64,000 nt of DNA. It comes from Raoultibacter phocaeensis (lineage in GTDB: Bacteria; Actinomycetota; Coriobacteriia; Coriobacteriales; Eggerthellaceae). The position numbers were made by a program, and so were the translations under genes. Location of the stretch: NCBI RefSeq assembly GCF_901411515.1, contig NZ_CABDUX010000001.1, positions 1,736,001-1,800,000 on the forward strand, in the 5' to 3' direction. Every line of letters begins with the position of its first letter. Within the stretch, counting starts at the first letter, position 1. Below are positions 14,347 to 22,925 of the stretch, in pieces. Below the pieces are notes generated by a model. It saw only the letters and a program-made list of their open reading frames with translations. It was not told where the DNA came from and searched no databases.

Positions 14347-16362
14347 ATGGCTGGAAACGAGCCGTCCACGCTCACAAGACGAACCTTCCTGAAAACTACG
14401 GCCTTCGCGGCGGGTACTGCGTCGCTCGCAACGCTTGCAGGCTGCAGCCAACCGGCATCGGAGGGCGAAGCCCCAAAAGATGATGCACCTGTTCAAGTTG
14501 CGGAAGAGACGTACTTCCAAAGCTGTATGGGCAATTGTTCGGGATGGGGTTGCCCCTGCTACGTGCACGTCCGCGAGGGCAAGATCGCAAACATCACCCG
14601 TGCGAAGCTGAAGTGCCCCGACGGAAGCGATAGCCCCTATCAGGAAACATGTCTGAAGGGATACGCCAACATCGAGCGCATGTACTCGCCGACGCGCGTA
14701 CTGTACCCCATGAAACGCGCAGGCGAGCGAGGCGCAGGTGAATGGGAGCGCATCTCGTGGGACGATGCCGTAAGCGAGATCACGACGAAGTGGAAAGAAC
14801 TGCAGGAGCAGTACGGTCCCGAGGCCGTGGCCTTCATGAGCGGTTCCGGCTCCGGCATGGCGACCATCTCTTACACGGGACGCCTCCAGGCGCTCATGGG
14901 CGCTATGTCCATCGCTCCGTGTTACGACAACACGGGCATGAACGTGCAGATGAACCATGGCGGTTTGGGTGCTTATACCATCGGGCACAACGAACACCGC
15001 GATATGGTGAACGCGAACAACCTGTTCATCTGGGGAACCAATCCCACTGAGTCCAACATCGTAGATTATCACCTGGTGTCTCAGGCGAAAGAAAACGGTG
15101 CCAAGGTCATCTGCATCGACCCCATTTTCACCACCTCTGCCGCCAAGGCCGACCTGTACGTGCCCATCCGTCCCGCTACCGATGGACTTCTGGCTGCCGG
15201 CATGGCCCTCATCTCCATCCGCGACGGGCACGAGGACGTTGCCCACTTGCAGACCATGACGGTCGCCCCCTTCCTGGTGAAGGATTCCGACGGATTGTAT
15301 CTGCGCCTTTCCGACCTCGGCAAAGCAGAGCCCCTGAGCGAGGATGACCGTATCCTTGTCATGGACGGCGGCGAGCCCGTGGCTTTCGACGCCGCCGCAA
15401 ATCCCGAAATCCGCGGCAGCTTCGAGGTTGAAGGCGTTGCGGTCAAGCCGGCCTACCAGATTCTGCTCGATCGTCTGAACGAGTGGGATTTGGACACCAT
15501 TGCAGAGATGACCGACGTACCGCTGGAGACCATCGAAGAGCTGGCCGCCCTCTGGAATTCCGGCCTCTCCTATATTTTCACCGGCTTCGGACCCGACCAC
15601 TACGCAAACGGCCAATGCGGCTACGACGGCATGTTCGCTCTCATGGACATTACGGGCCAGGAGGCCAAGCACGGTGCCGGCTGTTCGTGCACCGATTTCA
15701 GCGCCCCCAATACGCCGGGAATCGTGAACACCGCTACCGCCGATCTTGCCGGGGTTGCTGCTCCGGGTCGCACCATCCATGCCCCTCATTTCCATCAGCT
15801 TATGGAGGATGGCGAGTTGGCCGGCATGACGGCACCGAAAGCTGCCTACATCTACATCTGCAATCCCATCACCAACGAACCGGATCGTCAGAAATGGCTG
15901 AAATCGTTCGACACGATGGAGATGGTGGTCGTTTCCGACATGTTCATGTCCGAAGCCGCCCAGTACGCCGATTACGTGCTGCCGGTCGCTTTCCTCTACG
16001 AGCGCGACGATTTGTCCTCCACCTCCAATCCCTTCGTCAAGTACACCCAAAAGGCCGTCGAGCCTGCGGGCGAGGCTATGGGCGACTTCGAGATCATCAC
16101 CGCGCTGGGCAAAGCCATGGGCTTTGAAGAGTACTTTACGCAGGATCTCACCACGTTTTTGGCTTCCTGCGTGACCAACGATGCTGCTGCAGCCGTCGGC
16201 TTGAGCTGGGAAGCGCTTCAGGAGCAGCACGCGATCTGGACCTATCCCGAAGAACCCCAAGTGGTTGGTTTGACGGACATTATTTTGAGCGCCACTGGCC
16301 GCTTCGAGTTCTATCACGAGGGAATCCAGCCATGGCAAACGTGGGGCAGGAATGGGATATGA
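14347..16362 (+). CDS. Molybdopterin-dependent oxidoreductase, catalytic subunit (DMSO reductase family), 5' part of a frameshifted gene
   Basis: The 671-residue product starts with a Tat signal (LTRRTFLKTTAFAAG ... LAGC), so the enzyme acts outside the membrane. A cysteine set for one [4Fe-4S] cluster follows (CMGNCSGWGC, then ETCLKGYANI), then bis-MGD-binding domains (FIWGTNPTESN, and ADYVLPVAFLYERDD near the end). The frame stops early at 16362, while the missing C-terminal cofactor domain continues in another frame from about 16332. One extra G in the GGGG at 16343-16346 would join both halves into 821 residues, normal for the family. GAGAGGAGAGG precedes the ATG. The substrate (S-oxide, N-oxide or other acceptor) is unknown. 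Confidence 0.85.
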   Translation: MAGNEPSTLTRRTFLKTTAFAAGTASLATLAGCSQPASEGEAPKDDAPVQVAEETYFQSCMGNCSGWGCPCYVHVREGKIANITRAKLKCPDGSDSPYQETCLKGYANIERMYSPTRVLYPMKRAGERGAGEWERISWDDAVSEITTKWKELQEQYGPEAVAFMSGSGSGMATISYTGRLQALMGAMSIAPCYDNTGMNVQMNHGGLGAYTIGHNEHRDMVNANNLFIWGTNPTESNIVDYHLVSQAKENGAKVICIDPIFTTSAAKADLYVPIRPATDGLLAAGMALISIRDGHEDVAHLQTMTVAPFLVKDSDGLYLRLSDLGKAEPLSEDDRILVMDGGEPVAFDAAANPEIRGSFEVEGVAVKPAYQILLDRLNEWDLDTIAEMTDVPLETIEELAALWNSGLSYIFTGFGPDHYANGQCGYDGMFALMDITGQEAKHGAGCSCTDFSAPNTPGIVNTATADLAGVAAPGRTIHAPHFHQLMEDGELAGMTAPKAAYIYICNPITNEPDRQKWLKSFDTMEMVVVSDMFMSEAAQYADYVLPVAFLYERDDLSSTSNPFVKYTQKAVEPAGEAMGDFEIITALGKAMGFEEYFTQDLTTFLASCVTNDAAAAVGLSWEALQEQHAIWTYPEEPQVVGLTDIILSATGRFEFYHEGIQPWQTWGRNGI

Positions 16363-16811
16363 TGAAGGAATCCTGCTGGTTCTGGGAGCCGCCCATCGAG
16401 GCATGGCCCGAGACGATCGGCGGCTTCGAGGCCGTGGAAGAAGCGGAAAAATACCCGCTGCTGTTCATCTCCGAACGCTGCAAGTTCAAGACCCACACCA
16501 TGTTCAACAACTCGTCGATGATCCTCGAGTTGGATTCCGAACCCTACGTCAAGGTGAATCCGAAAGACGCCGAGGCCTACGGCGTAACCGAAGGCGATAC
16601 CGTGCGCATCGAAAACGATCGCGGCTATGTGGTCATCAAGGTGGTTCTGAATGCAGGTGTCCGACCGGGCATGCTGGTCATCGATCACGGATGGGAACGC
16701 GACGGTTATATCGACGGCCACTATTCCGATCTGTCTACCTATGAAACGTGGCCTCGCTTCGAGCAGGACAACTGGTTCGACTGCCTGGTTCAAATGGAAA
16801 AGGTTCAGTAG
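16332..16811 (+). CDS. Molybdopterin oxidoreductase, C-terminal cofactor-binding domain, 3' part of a frameshifted gene
   Basis: This 159-residue frame continues the enzyme at 14347. It has the molybdopterin-dinucleotide-binding beta barrel (HTMFNNSSMILELDSEPYVK, DAEAYGVTEGDTVRI, GMLVIDHGWE), which closes the active site and is never a free protein in this family. It overlaps the upstream frame by 31 bases in the -1 register. The ATG at 16332 has no good ribosome-binding site, so it is better read as part of one broken or mis-sequenced gene than as an independent start. The ferredoxin subunit follows 9 bases later, so the operon order is normal. Confidence 0.75.
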   Translation: MANVGQEWDMMKESCWFWEPPIEAWPETIGGFEAVEEAEKYPLLFISERCKFKTHTMFNNSSMILELDSEPYVKVNPKDAEAYGVTEGDTVRIENDRGYVVIKVVLNAGVRPGMLVIDHGWERDGYIDGHYSDLSTYETWPRFEQDNWFDCLVQMEKVQ

Positions 16812-16820
16812 GGGGTTATC

Positions 16821-17438
16821 ATGCAATACGGAATGGTTATCGATCTTCAAAGATGCATGGGCTGCCAAACCTGCGCGACCTCGTGCAAGCTCGCCAACAA
16901 CCTGCCGTCGGGCAACTGGTGGAACACGGTACGCACCGAGGGCGGTGAAACTATCGATACGGCGTCGGGCGATTATCCGAACTGCAAACTGCAGCACTAT
17001 CCCATCGCCTGCCAGCATTGCAAGGAGCCTGCATGCGTTGCGGTGTGCCCCACGGGTGCAACATATCGCGACGAGGAGACGGGCATCGTTATGCAGGATC
17101 CCGAAACCTGCATCGGCTGCAAGTCGTGCATCGAGGCATGTCCCTACGCCGTGCGCGTGTACAATGACGGCGAACCCGCCTATGCGCTCGACTTTGCAGT
17201 CGGCCGCGCTGACGCGCCGGTGCATATTGCCAATACGGTGGAGAAGTGCACCTTGTGCAAGAATCTCATCGACGCCGGTGAAGAGCCCATGTGCGTGCAA
17301 GCCTGTGTGGGATACGCCCGCTTCTTCGGTGATCTGGACGATCTCGCCTCCGAGGTGGCAAAGCTCGTTTCTGATCGCGAGGCGATACAGCTTATGCCTG
17401 AGCAAGGTACGAATCCGTCGGTGTACTACGTGAAGTAA
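16821..17438 (+). CDS. Four-cluster ferredoxin subunit of the molybdoenzyme (DmsB-like)
   Basis: The 205-residue protein carries four [4Fe-4S] cysteine sets: CMGCQTCATSCK, CQHCKEPACVAVCP, CIGCKSCIEACP and CTLCKNLIDAGEEP with CVQAC. This is the DmsB/NrfC/PsrB electron-transfer subunit that wires a quinol-oxidising NrfD subunit to the molybdenum subunit. It has no signal peptide and would be exported with its Tat-signalled partner. GGGGGTTATC precedes the ATG, 9 bases after the catalytic gene. The corresponding subunit of cluster 2 (34120) has its own Tat signal. Confidence 0.93.
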   Translation: MQYGMVIDLQRCMGCQTCATSCKLANNLPSGNWWNTVRTEGGETIDTASGDYPNCKLQHYPIACQHCKEPACVAVCPTGATYRDEETGIVMQDPETCIGCKSCIEACPYAVRVYNDGEPAYALDFAVGRADAPVHIANTVEKCTLCKNLIDAGEEPMCVQACVGYARFFGDLDDLASEVAKLVSDREAIQLMPEQGTNPSVYYVK

Positions 17439-17446
17439 CGCATTTC

Positions 17447-17478
17447 GGGCTTCCCGCGAAGAAGCGGGAAGCCCTTTT
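17447..17478 (+). terminator. Terminator or attenuator between the ferredoxin subunit and the membrane cytochrome gene
   Basis: GGGCTTCCCGC (17447-17457) pairs with GCGGGAAGCCC (17464-17474), followed by TTTT. The next gene starts only 29 bases on, so partial read-through is likely and would set its level lower. Confidence 0.75.
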
Positions 17479-17506
17479 GAAGTCTGCATATAGCGAAAGG
17501 AATCCC

Positions 17507-18208
17507 ATGAGCTTCGTTCTCGTTCTCGTATGCACGACTCTTGCGATATGGCTGCTGCGCGCTCCTTTGGCGAAGCATCCGATGGTGTTTTACGCGCTCG
17601 GCCTGCTGCTTACCGTATTGTACGTTTCGAACATGTTCGTCACGTACCCCGAGTTGATGCGCCGCGGCCTGTTCTTGCTTATGCAGAAATGCACGCTTTC
17701 GCTCGCCGTGTTCACGGTGGTCATGTTCATCGGTGTGTTCCGGAAGGATTCTGTCGTGAGTTTAGGCTTGCGCCCCGTGCGAGCCGAGCTTTCGATTCTC
17801 GCATGCATCCTCGCGTTGGGACATATGGTGATGTACGTGGTGTCGTTTGCACCCCGCCTGCTGAACGGCAGTGCGCTCGATGGGGGCTTTCTCGTGTTCT
17901 TTGCGACGGCGCTCGTGCTCCTCGTACTGCTTCTGGTTTTAGGCGTCACGTCGTTCAGGAAGGTCAAACGCAGAATGGATGCAAATCTATGGAAGGCCGT
18001 GCAAAAGGGAGCGTACGCGTTTTTCGGTTTGATATACGTACACCTTGTGAGCATTCTCCTGCCTTCGGCGCTTCACCAGGGGATAACGGCGCGCGTAAGC
18101 ATTGCCGTGTATACCGTTCTTTTCGGGGCATACGCGGTGCTGCGAATCCGTCGAGCGTTTTTGGATCGAAAGGGCGAGCAGGCGGAGCTTTCTTCGGCCG
18201 CTTCGTGA
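17507..18208 (+). CDS. Ferric-reductase-like transmembrane protein (MsrQ/YedZ-like cytochrome b)
   Basis: The 233-residue protein has about six hydrophobic helices. Histidines in ALGHMVMYVVSF and in LIYVHLVSILLP lie in two helices, as for haem ligands in ferric-reductase-like domains, and WKAVQKGAYAFFGLIYVH resembles the MsrQ pattern. Such proteins pass electrons from quinol or flavin across the membrane. Its position after the molybdoenzyme and ferredoxin genes suggests an additional or alternative electron entry to that enzyme. AAAGGAATCCC precedes the ATG at 17507. Haem binding is inferred from the helices, not proven. Confidence 0.7.
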   Translation: MSFVLVLVCTTLAIWLLRAPLAKHPMVFYALGLLLTVLYVSNMFVTYPELMRRGLFLLMQKCTLSLAVFTVVMFIGVFRKDSVVSLGLRPVRAELSILACILALGHMVMYVVSFAPRLLNGSALDGGFLVFFATALVLLVLLLVLGVTSFRKVKRRMDANLWKAVQKGAYAFFGLIYVHLVSILLPSALHQGITARVSIAVYTVLFGAYAVLRIRRAFLDRKGEQAELSSAAS

Positions 18209-18785
18209 GCATGTGTCGCAGTGGATGGGTGGGGCTGCCAAACGTTGGAATCGACATTCGGGGGCCGCATGCGTATCAGCGGTTCCGCTTCGAAGAGTTT
18301 TGTCGAAAAACGACCTCGAAATGGCTGCGAAGGCTCGCTTTGCGACGCTGAGCCGCTCTTTACCTTCCTCGCTGGGGCCACATTGTTTGCTCGAACAAAC
18401 TGCGACCAGGGGATTGTCTGAAACGCAGTAGGCATGCAAGCTATAGGTGGGCTTCCGGGTTTCGCAAAGCGGCGGTTCGCCTGCATCCGAAGGCAGTTTT
18501 CGTGCAGAAACGCATTATCGATAAATGGCAGTCGTGCGGCGGCGCGACAACTGGTCGATTTTTCGTTGGGCCGTGTGGCGGCGTGATGGTCGCACTCGGT
18601 TTCACGTTGAGGCGCGTCCGATCTCAGTTGCACTGGGTTTCAAGGGCCTCGGCGATTGCGATGGCTTTCGGTGGTTGCTTCGGCTCTGCGCTAGCGGGAG
18701 ACGTGCGGGCGGTGCACCTCCAAGCGGTTCGCTGTTGTGCGATCTAGACGAACGTGCATTGCTTGTGTTGTGCTAAGCTTCCGCT
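18209..18785. other. 577-base gap without a recognisable gene
   Basis: No reading frame on either strand gives a recognisable protein or a good ribosome-binding site. Only short complementary stretches are visible (TTGTT and AACAA near 18386). It could be decayed sequence. Confidence 0.4.
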
Positions 18786-19409
18786 ATGAACGCGAACCAC
18801 AATACAGACGACGACCACGGGTGCGACTCTGCGCTTGGGCGAAACCCCGCCGAAGACGCTTCTGCCGCAAAAGCCCCGGCAAGCCGGACCGAACGAGATT
18901 GCGCGAACGGTGGCACGCGGGACCGAGCCAGAGGGGGCGGCTCGCCCCGCCCCCGGTGCTTCACCGCCATAAGCTGGATTCTCGTTGCTGTATGGGCTGC
19001 CTTCATTTTCTTCATGTCGGCGAACACGGGCTCGGGCCTGAGCAACGATCTGGGTTTCTTCTCGAGCATTTACCGGGTACTCGACGAGATGCAAACGCAG
19101 CTCTTGGGTCCCGATGCCGACGCCATCAACTCGATCGCGCATTTCTGCGAGTACGCCGTGCTGGGTGTGCTTTTTGCAAACGCGCTGCGCAGCCATATGC
19201 CGCTTCGCAGAGCGTTCGTAATCGCTGTCGTGTGTGCGAGCGCGTACGGGATCACCGACGAAATCCATCAGCTGTTCGTTCCTGAGCGCATGTGCGATCC
19301 TGTCGATTGGGTCGTCGATACGCTCGGCGCGTCGCTCGGTGCGGGACTGCTCTTTGTCGTATTGCGTGCAAGGGGTGCTGAGGGCCGCACTGCCAGGCGG
19401 GAGCCGTAA
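18786..19409 (+). CDS. VanZ-like family membrane protein
   Basis: The 207-residue protein begins with about 60 polar, low-complexity residues (Asp/Ala/Arg/Gly-rich) and then has the VanZ-like domain: a first helix (ISWILVAVWAAFIFFMSA), NSIAHFCEYAVLGVLF, and the signature GITDEIHQLFVPER followed by a DWVVDTLGASLG helix. VanZ-like proteins are small membrane proteins named after a teicoplanin-resistance gene; most have no known role. The long polar N-terminus is unusual, and a start closer to the first helix is possible. No van genes are nearby, so resistance should not be inferred. Confidence 0.75.
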   Translation: MNANHNTDDDHGCDSALGRNPAEDASAAKAPASRTERDCANGGTRDRARGGGSPRPRCFTAISWILVAVWAAFIFFMSANTGSGLSNDLGFFSSIYRVLDEMQTQLLGPDADAINSIAHFCEYAVLGVLFANALRSHMPLRRAFVIAVVCASAYGITDEIHQLFVPERMCDPVDWVVDTLGASLGAGLLFVVLRARGAEGRTARREP

Positions 19410-19488
19410 CGGCGATCAGCTGAAAGACGTACTGGCGAACGGTCGCACATCGCCCTTCTCGCTGTATTGTGAAGCGAGTGCGGCCTCT

Positions 19489-19608
19489 GCGCGGCTCGGG
19501 TGGGGGTTACGACGATTTGTCGCCGTCCGCGCGGCTCGGGCAGGGTTTGCAGCAATTCGATGCCGTCCGTTTGGTTCGGGCGGGATTCACGGCGGTTTGT
19601 CAAAAAGA
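19489..19608. repeat. Three imperfect 40-bp tandem repeats
   Basis: Units begin at 19489, 19529 and 19569, exactly 40 bases apart. Each starts like GCGCGGCTCGGG and runs through a TTTG- or TTCG-containing middle to GCCGTC. The first two units are the most alike; the third has drifted. They fill most of the gap before the adenine deaminase gene and hold no convincing reading frame. Confidence 0.6.
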
Positions 19609-19700
19609 TGGCCGTGTTCGGTTCCCGTTGACGAATCGCCTCCTTTGGCGTAGCGTTTCTGGTAATAGATTATCATTCTCGCGAGTCGAAAGAGGCTGTT

Positions 19701-21515
19701 ATGATCAACCGGTTCTGCACGCATCAACTTTGGGATGTAACACCGATCTTGTCTGCGGTAGCGCAGGGTGTTCAGCCTGCGGAAACGGTTATCAAGGACG
19801 CGAAACTCGTCAACGTGTGCACCGCTGAGATACAAGAGGGCATCGATGTTGCCATCGCGAAAGGCCGCATCGCGTATGTGGGAGCCAACGCCGATCACTG
19901 CGTGGGCGAGCGTACGACGGTCATCGAGGCCGACGGAGCCTACATCGCCCCCGGCTTCCTCGACGGGCACATCCACGTGGAATCTTCGATGCTCGGCGTG
20001 ACGGAGTACGCGCGTGTGACGGTGCCCCATGGCACGGTGGGCATCTACATGGACCCGCACGAAATCTGCAACGTGCTCGGGCTCGAAGGCGTAAAGGTCA
20101 TGGACGAGGATGCGCAGCGCGTGCCCCTCAAAACGATGATCACCACTCCTTCCTGCGTACCCGCTGTTCCCGGGTTCGAGGATACGGGCTCGGCAGTCGG
20201 TCCCGCCGATATCGCCGAAACCATGAAGTGGGAAAGCGTCGTGGGCCTCGGCGAGATGATGAACTTTCCCGGTATCCTTTCGGGTTCCGACCACGCACAC
20301 GGCGAAGTGGCCGAAACGCTCAAGCAGGATCGTGTGGTTACGGGCCACTATTCGCTTCCTGAAACCGATCGCGGCCTCAATGCCTACATCGCTTCGGGTA
20401 TCCGCTGCTGCCACGAATCCACGCGCGCCGAGGATGCGCTTGAGAAGATGCGCCGGGGCATGTATGCGATGATGCGCGAGGGAAGCGCCTGGCACGATTT
20501 GGCGGCGCTTGCGCCCGTGATCGCCGACGGGAAGATCGACAGCCGCTTCGCCGTGCTCGTATCCGACGACAACCATCCCAATACCCTCGTAGAAAAGGGA
20601 CACCTCGATTACCTGATCAGGCGCGCTATGGAAGAGGGTATCGACGCCGTCACGGCCATCCAGATGTGCACCATCAACTGCGCGACCTGCTTTAAGATGG
20701 ACGACGAGCTGGGAAGCATCGCTCCGGGCAAGTGCGCGGACATCGTGTTTTTGAAGGACCTGGAAAGCATCGAGGTTCTTCGCGTCATGATCGATGGCAA
20801 CGTGGTGGCCGAAAACGGCACGCCGCTGTTCGATCCCGCCCCGTTCGAGTATCCCTCGTGGGTGATGCACTCCATGCACGTCAAGGATCCCATCACTCCC
20901 GAATCGTTCGTCGTCGCGCCCCGCTCCCTCGACGAACACGCAACAGAGGTGACGATCCGTGTAATGGAGGTCATCGGCGCGCACGTGGGAGACATCGAGC
21001 GTCACTTGAACATGCCTGTGGTTGCGGGCACGATTCAAAGCGATGCAAAACGCGACATCCTCAAAACCTTCGTATTCGAGCGGCACCACGAAACCGGCAC
21101 CTTCGGCTACGGGTTCACGAAGGGTTTCGGCATCACGCGCGGCGCGATGGCTTCGACGGTAGCGCATGATGCTCATAACCTGCTCGTGGTGGGCGCGAAC
21201 GACGAGGATATGGCTCTTGCGGCCAATACCCTCGTCCAATCGGAAGGCGGCATGGTCGTGGTGGCGGACGGGGAAATACTCGGGCACGTAACACTGCCGA
21301 TCGCCGGGCTCATGGCACCGCTTTCGGCTGAAGACATGAGTGCGAAAGTCGAGCGGCTCGAACAGGCGTGGCGCGAGATTGGGTGTACGATGCCCTCGCC
21401 GTTCATGACCATGGCGCTTATCCCGCTCGCGTGCCTGCCCGACCTTCGCCTCACGAACCGCGGGCTCGTCGATTGCACCGAGTTCAAATTCGTCGACCTG
21501 CTTGTCAATGCATAA
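19701..21515 (+). CDS. ade: Adenine deaminase
   Basis: The 604-residue protein matches the bacterial AdeC/YfcB-type amidohydrolase that converts adenine to hypoxanthine and ammonia in purine salvage. Metal-ligand motifs are visible (PGFLDGHIHVESS with the HxH pair, MDPHEICNV, VTGHYSLPE) and a conserved aspartate lies in FAVLVSDDNHP. The C-terminal domain carries ...TFGYGFTKGFG... and the final KFVDLLVNA. It is full length and cytoplasmic. It lies just upstream of the molybdenum-cofactor gene and near a nucleobase-type permease at 24182, so purine uptake and deamination may be linked, but it is not clearly in their operon. Confidence 0.95.
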   Translation: MINRFCTHQLWDVTPILSAVAQGVQPAETVIKDAKLVNVCTAEIQEGIDVAIAKGRIAYVGANADHCVGERTTVIEADGAYIAPGFLDGHIHVESSMLGVTEYARVTVPHGTVGIYMDPHEICNVLGLEGVKVMDEDAQRVPLKTMITTPSCVPAVPGFEDTGSAVGPADIAETMKWESVVGLGEMMNFPGILSGSDHAHGEVAETLKQDRVVTGHYSLPETDRGLNAYIASGIRCCHESTRAEDALEKMRRGMYAMMREGSAWHDLAALAPVIADGKIDSRFAVLVSDDNHPNTLVEKGHLDYLIRRAMEEGIDAVTAIQMCTINCATCFKMDDELGSIAPGKCADIVFLKDLESIEVLRVMIDGNVVAENGTPLFDPAPFEYPSWVMHSMHVKDPITPESFVVAPRSLDEHATEVTIRVMEVIGAHVGDIERHLNMPVVAGTIQSDAKRDILKTFVFERHHETGTFGYGFTKGFGITRGAMASTVAHDAHNLLVVGANDEDMALAANTLVQSEGGMVVVADGEILGHVTLPIAGLMAPLSAEDMSAKVERLEQAWREIGCTMPSPFMTMALIPLACLPDLRLTNRGLVDCTEFKFVDLLVNA

Positions 21516-21580
21516 CATGTAGCGCGGTTGCTGCTTGGCGCGCAATGGTATACTTTTCATCCACGAGAAGGAAGGTGGCC

Positions 21581-22921
21581 ATGGCTGTTCAGGTTCCAAG
21601 TCCTGCGATATCGATCGTCGGGCGGCATAACTCCGGAAAGACGACGCTCATCGAGCGGCTCATTGCCGAGCTGGTAGGGCGCGGACACGATGTGGGCAGC
21701 GTGAAACACCACAGCCACGTGGGGTTCGACATCGACATTCCCGGTAAGGATTCCTACCGCCATCGCGCGGCCGGTGCATCGGAAACGGTGATCGCGGCAC
21801 CGGGTCAGATGGCTCGCATCAAAACGGTCGACGGCGAGATGGAGTGCGACGAGATTCTCCACACCATGCCCGGCCACGATATCGTCATCGTCGAGGGGTA
21901 TCGCAAAAGCGGCCTTCCCACGATCGAGATCATGCGCTCGGGCAACGACGCCGATTCGCGCGTTGCGCAGGTGTTCTGCGAGGGCGCCAATCTCGGCTGG
22001 CCGCTCGGTACCGATTTCACGCAGCTGACACGCGGCATGGTTCCCGTTGACGAGCACGACGGCGAAGAGATACCCATGCACGGCGAGGGCGAAAACCCCG
22101 TGACCGAGCATTTTCCCACCCAGGCGCCTGATTACGAGGATATCTCCAACAAGCTTCCGATGGCGGGCACCGAAGCGGTTGTCACCGACATTCCCGAGGC
22201 CGTCGAGGCTGCCAAGATTTACGGCATACCGGCGTTCAGGCTCGACGACGTCGAGGGGCTCGCGGAGTTTATAGAGATGCGCTACGTGCGTCCGCGGTTG
22301 ACGGTAGTCATCCAGGCGGGCGGAGAGAGCAGGCGTATGGGCCGCAGCAAGGCGACGGTGCCGTTTCTGGGCCGTCCGCTCATCTGCCGCCTTATCGAGC
22401 GGTTGAGCCCGGTCGCCGACGATCTCATCATCACGACGAACGAGCCCGAGAACCTCGTGTTCCTCCATACCGAATTTCCCCATCTGCGCATTCAGCTTGT
22501 GTGCGACGCCGCCGACTACCGCGGGGCGCTGCCGGGCTTGTACACGGCGCTTCAGGCGGCACGCAACCCCTACGTGGCCGTAGTCGCCTGCGACATGGTG
22601 TTCGCCTCGGCTGCGCTCATCGTTGCCGAGGCCCTCGAAATGAAGCGCACCGGGGCCGACATCGTCGTTCCCGCGAACAAACACGGCTATGAGCCCTTCC
22701 ATGCGATGTACAACCGCATGGGCTGTCTGCCTGCCGTGCGTAAAGCCCTGTCGAGGGGAGATCGCCGCGCGCAGTCGTTCTTCGACGAGGTGCGCGTGCA
22801 GGAGCTTCCGCAGGCGAAAGTGCTCGAGGTCGAGCCCATGGGAGGATGCTTCGTCAACGTGAACACGCCCGAGGAGCTCGCCGCTATCGAAGAGACTCTG
22901 AAGAAAGACAAGGATCAGTAA
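21581..22921 (+). CDS. Molybdopterin-guanine dinucleotide biosynthesis fusion, MobB-MobA
   Basis: This 446-residue protein joins two enzymes. Residues 1-160 are MobB, a GTP-binding helper with P-loop GRHNSGKTTLIERL and the KHHSH and IVEGYRKSG motifs. From about residue 240 it is MobA, which attaches GMP to molybdopterin: AGGESRRMGRSKA nucleotide site and VVACDM catalytic aspartate. A linker of about 80 residues of unknown role lies between. The product supplies bis-MGD for the DMSO-reductase-family enzyme in this window. GAAGGTGG precedes the ATG at 21581. The next gene starts 4 bases after the stop, indicating co-transcription. Confidence 0.9.
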   Translation: MAVQVPSPAISIVGRHNSGKTTLIERLIAELVGRGHDVGSVKHHSHVGFDIDIPGKDSYRHRAAGASETVIAAPGQMARIKTVDGEMECDEILHTMPGHDIVIVEGYRKSGLPTIEIMRSGNDADSRVAQVFCEGANLGWPLGTDFTQLTRGMVPVDEHDGEEIPMHGEGENPVTEHFPTQAPDYEDISNKLPMAGTEAVVTDIPEAVEAAKIYGIPAFRLDDVEGLAEFIEMRYVRPRLTVVIQAGGESRRMGRSKATVPFLGRPLICRLIERLSPVADDLIITTNEPENLVFLHTEFPHLRIQLVCDAADYRGALPGLYTALQAARNPYVAVVACDMVFASAALIVAEALEMKRTGADIVVPANKHGYEPFHAMYNRMGCLPAVRKALSRGDRRAQSFFDEVRVQELPQAKVLEVEPMGGCFVNVNTPEELAAIEETLKKDKDQ

Positions 22922-22925
22922 CCTT

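Noticed and set aside
16332-16362. Programmed -1 ribosomal frameshift in the molybdoenzyme
   Set aside because: The junction lacks a standard XXXYYYZ heptamer; a missing G in GGGG explains it more simply.
14230-16404. Long open frame of 724 codons on the minus strand
   Set aside because: It is antisense to the molybdoenzyme gene, is rich in His and Arg as shadow frames are, and has no domain or ribosome-binding site.
18786-19409. Glycopeptide resistance from a VanZ-like gene
   Set aside because: VanZ-like domains are widespread and no van ligase, dehydrogenase or regulator genes are near.
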